From Buttiauxella izardii (lineage in GTDB: Bacteria; Pseudomonadota; Gammaproteobacteria; Enterobacterales; Enterobacteriaceae): 64,000 nucleotides of DNA. Shown here one piece after another: positions 57,383-64,000 of this stretch (position 1 is its first letter; the number at the start of each line of letters is the position of its first letter). The position numbers and the translations under genes are program-made. The notes under the pieces were generated by a model, which did no database searches, had not been told where the DNA came from, and was given only the letters and a program-made list of their open reading frames with translations. The DNA lies in NCBI RefSeq assembly GCF_003601925.1, contig NZ_QZWH01000027.1:114988-178987 (forward strand). Direction: 5' to 3'.

Positions 57383-57641
57383 ACTTCTCGCTTTCTGGTT
57401 TTGCAGAATGCTGTTCTGCTATACGACGCAGATATTCGTTATTTTTAAAAGCAATCATCAGAAGTTCGAAACAGATTCGGGTACCCAGCAATCCACCAAT
57501 GAGTGCCATCAGACCGACTAAAAAATTCCCTGCAAACATTGTTACTAGCGAAGATATAGTAGTCAGAATCAGACATAACCAGTAAATGAATACCAGAAAC
57601 ATTGGCGTGAAAAGCTTATCAAAGAAGAAAATATTTTTCAT
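57381..57641 (-). CDS. DUF4282 family small membrane protein
   Basis: 86 residues. FFFDKLFTPMFLVFIYWLCL starts the first membrane helix, and a second helix lies at GNFLVGLMALIGGLLGTRIC; FELLMIAFKNNEYLRRI follows, the typical DUF4282 end. Function unknown. Standalone gene. Confidence 0.8.
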   Translation of the reverse strand: MKNIFFFDKLFTPMFLVFIYWLCLILTTISSLVTMFAGNFLVGLMALIGGLLGTRICFELLMIAFKNNEYLRRIAEQHSAKPESEK

Positions 57642-57915
57642 AATTGTCCATAAATGAAATTTGTTAAATGATCATATACACGAGTATAAAATCTTCTTGC
57701 CCAAATATTATTCATTATGTGAGGGTTTTTTACAATCAATAAAAGCTACATATCAAATAATATAATCACACATCATAACTATTTAAATAATTAGAAAATG
57801 CAATTTCGATGCAAATAACCTTTTTAATTGAGGGGCCTGTGCTCATAAAGGTAATGTATTACGGCAGATTAACTCAGGTAATTTATGTGCTACACAATTT
57901 ATCAAGGGATTTTGA

Positions 57916-58083
57916 ATGAAAAATATATTGAAATTTACTTTGCTGGCCGCGGTTCTGGCTACTCTGTCTGGCTGTACCGGCAGTGTTTATAACAAAGAAA
58001 AAAACTGTAGCTACGATTATTTACTGACTCCAGGAATTTCTATTTCTAAAATGATTGGTGGCTGCGGTCCAACAGATAAATAA
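57916..58083 (+). CDS. YhfL-like small lipoprotein
   Basis: 55-residue lipoprotein. MKNILKFTLLAAVLATLSGC ends in lipobox LSGC (Cys20), then the conserved KNCSYDYLLTPGISISK and IGGCGPT of the YhfL (DUF4223) family. E. coli yhfL is elsewhere on the chromosome. Function unknown. Ends before a strong terminator. Between 57642 and 57915 nothing else is visible. Confidence 0.88.
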   Translation: MKNILKFTLLAAVLATLSGCTGSVYNKEKNCSYDYLLTPGISISKMIGGCGPTDK

Positions 58084-58099
58084 ATATCTATTCATATAA

Positions 58100-58128
58100 A
58101 AACCGGCCCTTGTTGGCCGGTTTTTTTG
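58100..58128 (+). terminator. Terminator of the YhfL-like gene
   Basis: Stem aaaccggcc / ggccggttt with loop cttgtt and a T7 tail. Confidence 0.92.
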
Positions 58129-58157
58129 ATTAAAAGAAAAACTGACTTCAACCTCTA

Positions 58158-58949
58158 TTACTTCTGATAACGTGGTGCCGGAACGCCCGTCAGGCAGCTT
58201 TCAAAAACAGCCAGTCGCGCTGATTCATAGGCTTCCCACTTCGACAGGTCATGCAGCGGCGGAATCGTCACCGCTTCGCCTTCATCCAGGCCCGCTAACG
58301 CAGCATCGACCAGATTCTCCGTGGTCATGATGGCGGCGGGTGGCAGATTTTCCATAGAAACCCCGGACACTTCCCAGATTTCTGTCGCCGTCATTGCAGG
58401 CAATACCGCCTGAATTTTCACGTTAGTACCCGCCACTTCCTCCTGCAAACCTCTTGTGAAATTCAGCACATAACCTTTGGTGCCGCTATACACCGAACTT
58501 CCTGCGCGCGCATGCAGCGAAACGACCGAGGCAACGTTAATCAGCGTGCCGCTGTTTTGCGCCTGGAAATGCACAAGGGCGGCGAGGCTCAGGCGCGTCA
58601 GGGCGGTAATATTCAACGTAATATCCGCCTGATGCAGCGCTGCGTTGTTGGCGATAAATGGCGCAAGGTGCGCGACTCCGGCGTTGTTAACTAACACTCC
58701 GATGCGTTCATTGCCGCGTATCGCCGCTTCCACTGCCTGAATGCCGCTTTCATCTGCCAGATCGGCCGCCAAAATTTGCACGTTAATTCCATGCAATGAT
58801 TCCAGTTTACTGGCTAGTTCGCGCAGGCGTTCTTCACGGCGTGCGACCAACAGTAAATCGTATCCGCGAGCGGCGAAGCGCTCTGCATAAACCGCGCCAA
58901 TGCCGGAAGAAGCGCCGGTAATAACTGCAACAGAAGGGGAAGTGGTCAT
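58158..58949 (-). CDS. Short-chain dehydrogenase/reductase
   Basis: Cytoplasmic NAD(P)-dependent oxidoreductase (263 aa). Classical SDR motifs: cofactor loop TGASSGIG, NNAG, and catalytic Ser, Tyr and Lys in NVASVVSL...SSVYSGTKGYVLNF. Substrate unknown. The HxlR-type regulator upstream on the same strand suggests control by an electrophile or quinone signal. Start MTTSPSVAVITG chosen over an ATG 13 codons upstream, since MTTSP is directly before the first strand. Confidence 0.9.
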   Translation of the reverse strand: MTTSPSVAVITGASSGIGAVYAERFAARGYDLLLVARREERLRELASKLESLHGINVQILAADLADESGIQAVEAAIRGNERIGVLVNNAGVAHLAPFIANNAALHQADITLNITALTRLSLAALVHFQAQNSGTLINVASVVSLHARAGSSVYSGTKGYVLNFTRGLQEEVAGTNVKIQAVLPAMTATEIWEVSGVSMENLPPAAIMTTENLVDAALAGLDEGEAVTIPPLHDLSKWEAYESARLAVFESCLTGVPAPRYQK

Positions 58950-59121
58950 GGTCAAGCCTCGTCGGTGAAAGTTGATTTTAGGTTTCATGATGAAACTAAA
59001 TTAAAAATAGATTTAATGGTTTTATAATGCAACCAAATTATGTGGAATTTTTTCTTTCTGCTTTTGTTAGAGAGGAATGGATGGGGCGGATAAACCGAAC
59101 TTTTATCCACCGTTCAACAAG

Positions 59122-59577
59122 TTACTCGACGGGAATAGCCGGGATTTGTGCGATCACTTCTTCAGGGGCGAGAGTGCGTCCGTCCTGCGCTTGTAATGTG
59201 AGTTTACGCAGGGGTTGATGGAGTTCGTCGTCAACCAGCACGCTGCACTTTTCGTGGCTATCAAACAGATAATCGCCACCCCATTGCGCCAGCGCAACCA
59301 GCACCGTTTGCAGGGCTCGGCCTTTTTCGGTCAACACATATTCATTCCATGCGCTGCCGTCGGCTGCGGGTCGAACGGTCAAAATGTCTTGCTCAACCAG
59401 TTGTTTTAAGCGCTGAGTCAGCATGTTTTTGGCGATGCCGAGGTTTTTTTGAAACTCGCCAAAACGCGTCAGGCCGTTCAGAGCATCGCGCACAATCAGC
59501 AACGACCACCAGTCACCGATGATATCCAGCGAACGGGCGACCGGGCAGATACTGCCTTCCATACTTTTGCGTTTCAT
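59122..59577 (-). CDS. HxlR-family transcriptional regulator
   Basis: Winged-helix regulator (151 aa): CPVARSLDIIGDWWSLLIVR and RFGEFQKNLGIAKNMLTQRL are the HxlR hallmark segments; the conserved N-terminal Cys (GSICPVA) is a redox or thiol sensor in related proteins. Located 170 bases upstream of the SDR gene, which it probably controls. Start at MKRKSMEGS; seven open codons upstream are not needed. Confidence 0.9.
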   Translation of the reverse strand: MKRKSMEGSICPVARSLDIIGDWWSLLIVRDALNGLTRFGEFQKNLGIAKNMLTQRLKQLVEQDILTVRPAADGSAWNEYVLTEKGRALQTVLVALAQWGGDYLFDSHEKCSVLVDDELHQPLRKLTLQAQDGRTLAPEEVIAQIPAIPVE

Positions 59578-59756
59578 TTTACCTCCACAGCACATCATTT
59601 GGTTTTATTATAAAACTCATTATCCAGATTGAATAGTTTTCCTTCTTCCTCTGTTTTTGCGACAGGCTCAAAAGGCGGTTGCGCTATTTTCTGCCAAACT
59701 GAATGCGGCACGAAATTCCTGCGACTGTTATGCAATAACCTCTTGAGGATAAAGGG

Positions 59757-61007
59757 ATGAATAAAAAAACGATTGCAACATTATTGGCTATGGCTTGCTT
59801 CGCACCTGCAATGGCGCAGGCCGAAACCGCCCCACAGGGTTACAAGCTCGAACAAGTTTTACTGATGAGTCGCCATAACTTGCGCGCACCGCTGGCCAAT
59901 AATGGCAGCGTGCTGGAACAATCCACCGCGCAATCCTGGCCGGAATGGGACGTGCCAGGTGGGCAGCTCACCACCAAAGGCGGCGTGCTGGAAGTGTATA
60001 TGGGCCATTACCTGCGTGAATGGTTAGCCGAGCAGGGGCTGGTGAAAAGCGGTGAATGCCCAACGCCGCAAAGCGTGTACGCCTACGCCAACAGTTTGCA
60101 GCGCACCGTTGCTACGGCGCAGTTCTTTATTACCGGCGCGTTTCCTGGCTGCGATGTGCCCGTTCATCACCAGGAAAAAATGGGCACCATGGACCCCACC
60201 TTTAACCCGGTGATCACCAATACTTCGCCGGAGTTTACACAAGCAGCGGTTAAAGCAATGGAAACCCAGCGCGAGCACTACAAACTCGACGACAGTTACC
60301 AACTTCTTGAGCAAATTGTCGATTTCAAAGACTCGCCTAGCTGCAAAGAAAAACAAGTCTGCGACCTGACCGCGCAAAAAGACAAATTCAGCGCCAATGC
60401 GACAGAAGAACCCGGCGTCAGCGGCCCGCTGAAAGTGGGTAACTCGCTGGTGGATGCCTTCACGTTGCAATATTACGAAGGCTTCCCGGTGGATAACGTT
60501 GCCTGGGGGAAAATCAAAACCGACCAGCAATGGAAGGTGTTATCGCAGCTGAAAAACGGCTATCAGGACACGCTGTTTACCTCGCCGCAGGTCGCCAAAA
60601 ACGTGGCGGCACCACTAATCAAATATATTCAGAAAGCGCTGGCCGGGGATAATAACAAAGGGCCAAAAATCACCTTGCTGGTGGGGCATGACTCGAATAT
60701 CGCCTCACTGCTGACCGCGCTAGATTTCAAACCTTATCAACTGCCTGAGCAATATGAGCGTACGCCAATCGGCGGCAAAATTATGTTCCAGCGCTGGCAT
60801 GATGTGGATAACAACCGTGAATTGATGAAGGTGGAATACGTTTATCAAAGCACCGAGCAACTGCGTAAAGCGGATGTATTAAGCCTGCAACAACCGCCGC
60901 AGCGTGTGACGCTCCAACTCAACGGTTGCCCGACTGATGCGAATGGTTTTTGCCCGTGGGATAAATTTACCGAAGTGTTAGCGCAGACGGTGAAAGAAGC
61001 GAAGTAA
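59757..61007 (+). CDS. agp: Periplasmic glucose-1-phosphatase
   Basis: Histidine acid phosphatase (416 aa) that frees glucose from glucose-1-phosphate in the periplasm. Signal peptide ends AMAQA. The catalytic motif [11 protein letters not shown] and the proton donor in [13 protein letters not shown] match family hallmark RHxxRxP/HD, with the Asn and Leu variation of Agp. With agp the gene order again follows E. coli. Confidence 0.96.
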   Translation: MNKKTIATLLAMACFAPAMAQAETAPQGYKLEQVLLMSRHNLRAPLANNGSVLEQSTAQSWPEWDVPGGQLTTKGGVLEVYMGHYLREWLAEQGLVKSGECPTPQSVYAYANSLQRTVATAQFFITGAFPGCDVPVHHQEKMGTMDPTFNPVITNTSPEFTQAAVKAMETQREHYKLDDSYQLLEQIVDFKDSPSCKEKQVCDLTAQKDKFSANATEEPGVSGPLKVGNSLVDAFTLQYYEGFPVDNVAWGKIKTDQQWKVLSQLKNGYQDTLFTSPQVAKNVAAPLIKYIQKALAGDNNKGPKITLLVGHDSNIASLLTALDFKPYQLPEQYERTPIGGKIMFQRWHDVDNNRELMKVEYVYQSTEQLRKADVLSLQQPPQRVTLQLNGCPTDANGFCPWDKFTEVLAQTVKEAK

Positions 61008-61016
61008 AAACGAAAC

Positions 61017-61042
61017 TTCCCCCGCGCGATGCGGGGGAAATC
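61017..61042. terminator. Hairpin between convergent agp and yccJ
   Basis: Stem ttcccccgc / gcgggggaa with loop gcgat. T-runs are short on both sides, so it is a weak terminator by sequence. Confidence 0.6.
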
Positions 61043-61045
61043 GGA

Positions 61046-61273
61046 CTACACGTTTTTCCGCTCGATGGTTTGCTCGCCCCAAAATAGCGAATCTTTATCT
61101 GTCTTTTCAAATGCCAGCGTCAGCACTTCATCGCTACCATTTTCCCAAATTTTCTCAGCCATTTTTTCGTCGAATTTTGCCACTTCAAAAATAGCCTCTG
61201 CTATTTCAGGAGAAGTGTTTCTCAAACTCGCCCATTCACCCACATGATGAACTTTTGATTGTTGATTCTGCAT
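61046..61273 (-). CDS. yccJ: Conserved protein YccJ
   Basis: 75-residue protein matching E. coli YccJ over nearly its whole length ([20 protein letters not shown] and the end [17 protein letters not shown]). Ribosome site ggaggag. Downstream of wrbA, probably in one operon. Function unknown. Confidence 0.92.
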   Translation of the reverse strand: MQNQQSKVHHVGEWASLRNTSPEIAEAIFEVAKFDEKMAEKIWENGSDEVLTLAFEKTDKDSLFWGEQTIERKNV

Positions 61274-61292
61274 GCTCTCCTCCGTAATGAAT

Positions 61293-62401
<1,109 letters not shown>

Positions 62402-62578
62402 ATGGCAAACCATCGTGGTGGGTCAGGTAATTTCGCTGAAGACCGTGAAAGAGCATCAGAAGCAGGTCGCAAAGGTGGCCAGCATAGCGGCGGGAACTTC
62501 AAAAATGACCCGCAGCGCGCCTCAGAAGCAGGCCAGAAAGGAGGTAAGAATAGCCACGGTAAAGGCAGCAGCAAGTAG
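62402..62578 (+). CDS. ymdF: Stress-related KGG-motif protein YmdF
   Basis: 58-residue very polar protein with repeated KGG stress motifs: FAEDRERASEAGRKGGQHSG and FKNDPQRASEAGQKGG. Matches E. coli YmdF and relatives such as GsiB and YciG. Ribosome site ggagg. YciG-type proteins are RpoS-dependent; function unclear. Too small to be noticed as a long frame on this strand. Confidence 0.93.
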   Translation: MANHRGGSGNFAEDRERASEAGRKGGQHSGGNFKNDPQRASEAGQKGGKNSHGKGSSK

Positions 62579-62604
62579 GTCGTTCGCCTGGTTATGATTA
62601 TCTC

Positions 62605-62633
62605 AACCGCCGGTTTTTACCGGCGGTTTTATT
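62605..62633 (+). terminator. Terminator of ymdF
   Basis: Stem aaccgccggt / accggcggtt with loop tttt, then tttatttt. Confidence 0.9.
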
Positions 62634-62706
62634 TTGCCCATTCCATTGCATCATTCCCCGCCGCGCAGCACACTATTCGGCTTGCTTATTTCGTTTCGGT
62701 ATTTCC

Positions 62707-63615
62707 ATGTCAGCCTTATTGCGCCGCTATCAACTCGCCATAAAACCTCAAGAAGCCATCCTGATTCTCATCACCATGTTTTGGGGAGGGACGTTCCTTG
62801 CCGTGCAATACGCCATGACCCTCAGCGGGCCGTTCTTTTTTGTCGGCTTACGCTTTGCCACTGCGGCACTCGCCGTGGCTTTATTGTCACTAAAATCCCT
62901 GCGCGGCCTGACCTGGCTTGAGATCAAAGCTGGCGTGTTTATCGGCATTGCGATTGCCATCGGTTACAGCATGCAGACCTGGGGTTTGCAGACCATTCCC
63001 AGCAGTAAATCGGCTTTTATCACCGCGATGTATGTGCCGTTGGTGCCGCTGCTGCAATGGATTTGCTTAGGCAAAATGCCGGGCGTGATGTCGTGGATTG
63101 GTGTGGCGCTGGCATTTATTGGCCTGATTTTCCTCGCCGGGCCGGAAGGGACATCGCTCACGCTGGGGGCGGGTGAAATAGTGACGCTGATTGGCGCACT
63201 GGCGATTGCCGCCGAAATTATTCTGATCAGTGCCTGGGCCGGGAAGGTCGATATTAAGCGCGTCACCATTGTGCAACTGGCGACGGCCTCGATTGTCGCG
63301 TTTGCCACCATGATTCCAGCAGGGGAGAGCGTACCAGCATTCAGCCCCGGCTTGCTGGTCGTGGCCTTAGGACTTGGCATTTTCAGCGCGATTATTCAGG
63401 TGACAATGAACTGGGCGCAGCGCAGCGTTTCGCCTACGCGTGCGACGGTGATTTATACCGGTGAGCCTGTATGGGCGGGGATTTTCGGGCGTTTAGCCGG
63501 TGAGCGTTTACCGATGTTGGCGCTGCTGGGCGGCGCGTTGATTGTGCTGGGCGTGCTGGTCAGCGAGCTAAAACTGAAACGCAAAAAACAGAAGGAAGCA
63601 CTCTCAGCTTTGTAG
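62707..63615 (+). CDS. DMT superfamily (EamA) transporter
   Basis: Inner-membrane protein (302 aa) with ten predicted helices in two EamA repeats (TMFWGGTFLAVQYAMTLSGP in the first; NWAQRSVSPTRATVIYTGEP in the second), ending in a basic tail LKRKKQKEAL. EamA proteins export or import small metabolites; substrate cannot be given. Located outside the E. coli order, where rut genes follow ymdF-side genes. Confidence 0.85.
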   Translation: MSALLRRYQLAIKPQEAILILITMFWGGTFLAVQYAMTLSGPFFFVGLRFATAALAVALLSLKSLRGLTWLEIKAGVFIGIAIAIGYSMQTWGLQTIPSSKSAFITAMYVPLVPLLQWICLGKMPGVMSWIGVALAFIGLIFLAGPEGTSLTLGAGEIVTLIGALAIAAEIILISAWAGKVDIKRVTIVQLATASIVAFATMIPAGESVPAFSPGLLVVALGLGIFSAIIQVTMNWAQRSVSPTRATVIYTGEPVWAGIFGRLAGERLPMLALLGGALIVLGVLVSELKLKRKKQKEALSAL

Positions 63616-63642
63616 AGAGCGGATATGTCTGTTTTGTCGTAG

Positions 63643-63682
63643 CCCGACCTACAACGACTAACTGTAGGTCGGATAAGCGAAG
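63643..63682. repeat. REP-like palindrome, interrupted by an IS end
   Basis: cccgacctaca and tgtaggtcgg form an inverted repeat, followed by ataagcgaag, as in REP elements (gtaggtcggataaggcg type). The REP-like sequence stops where the IS-like end begins. Confidence 0.6.
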
Positions 63683-63740
63683 TGTACGACCGGCCACATA
63701 GGTTACAGATCAGACCGGTCACACAGGTAACACATTCTGC
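63683..63740. mobile_element. Terminal region of an IS481-like insertion sequence
   Basis: From tgtacgaccgg onward. Two direct repeats of about 27 bases occur (gaccggccacataggttaca and gaccggtcacacaggtaaca), probably transposase binding sites at the element end. A TGT terminus is usual in the IS481 family. The element runs past the right edge. Confidence 0.6.
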
Positions 63741-64000
63741 CTAATCTATCCGGATGATACTTTGCTTACGTCTGTCGTAGTAAGCAAGGTCCATCCGGTT
63801 AAATATTATCGCTTCAAGCCCGTCCTCACGTTCCTCCAGCATCACATATTCACCCCGCAGCGCCTGATTCAGGAATAACCTTTTGCCAATGTAGATGTCG
63901 CCTTTGGAGCGCACCCGGTACACTTTCGCCCCTTCGGGATAGCTCACCTGCGGCGTTTTTCCGTCCCATTTTCTCGGCGACGGCACCCAGATACCTCCCG
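63741..64000 (-). CDS. IS481-like transposase, C-terminal part (5' end outside window)
   Basis: At least 85 residues, open to the window edge (reading GGIWVPSPRKWDGKTP before continuing). The C-terminal domain PEGAKVYRVRSKGDIYIGKR and LRGEYVMLEEREDGLEAIIF is the small beta-rich tail seen after the DDE core in IS481/IS3-type transposases. The catalytic core is not in the window, so the family call is tentative. Confidence 0.65.
   Translation of the reverse strand, partial: GGIWVPSPRKWDGKTPQVSYPEGAKVYRVRSKGDIYIGKRLFLNQALRGEYVMLEEREDGLEAIIFNRMDLAYYDRRKQSIIRID

Overview
The window is chromosomal DNA from a member of the Enterobacteriaceae. The left half follows the Escherichia coli gene order from pepN to yccA almost exactly: pepN, ssuEADCB, pyrD, zapC, ycbX, rlmL, uup, pqiABC, rmf, fabA, ycbZ, matP, ompA, sulA, sxy, yccS, yccF, helD, mgsA, yccT, yccU, hspQ, rlmI, yccX, tusE, yccA. 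Proteins are close to, but clearly different from, the E. coli ones, and ERIC-type and other enterobacterial repeats are present. A genus such as Buttiauxella, Kluyvera or a relative would fit; this is an inference from similarity and moderate GC, not a determination.

Regions. 1-32.8 kb is conserved core: end of aminopeptidase N, the alkanesulfonate uptake and desulfonation operon (minus strand), pyrimidine synthesis, division (zapC, sulA, matP), ribosome modification (rlmL, rlmI, rmf), intermembrane lipid transport (pqiABC), unsaturated fatty acid synthesis (fabA with FadR and FabR sites upstream), OmpA and small stress or sulfur-relay genes. 33-35.2 kb holds an OppA/MppA-like binding protein and two tandem tRNA-Ser(UGA) genes. 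From 35.2 to about 59.6 kb the order departs from E. coli, where serT is followed by hya and app genes. This accessory block carries a LuxR-type regulator, aqpZ, a four-gene chaperone-usher fimbrial operon, two paralogous LysR-type regulators, a 2346-residue autotransporter, and then a five-gene cluster (53.1-56.3 kb) of small secreted repeat proteins with a CsgG-like lipoprotein and a Sel1-repeat protein. Next come a highly structured candidate RNA, an NlpC/P60 hydrolase, a DUF4282 membrane protein, a YhfL-like lipoprotein and an SDR/HxlR pair. From 59.7 kb the E. coli order returns (agp, yccJ, wrbA, ymdF), followed by a DMT transporter and the 3' end of an IS481-like transposase inserted next to a REP-like repeat.

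The accessory block is dominated by surface functions: pili, a giant autotransporter and a possible fibre-export system, with regulators close to them. The 53-56 kb cluster is the best candidate for an undescribed system. Two tiny secreted proteins contain a repeated V-x-[VI]-x-G-x-[VI]-x-N type motif. A perfect palindrome with a T-run separates them from the genes that look like export or assembly machinery: a small Cys-containing secreted protein, a CsgG-like lipoprotein carrying extra peptidoglycan-binding-like and DUF4384-like regions, and a Sel1 protein whose mature N-terminus repeats the subunit motif. This resembles curli/Hfa-type amyloid export in logic, but no recognisable CsgA, B, E or F is present. 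All functional statements about it are inference.
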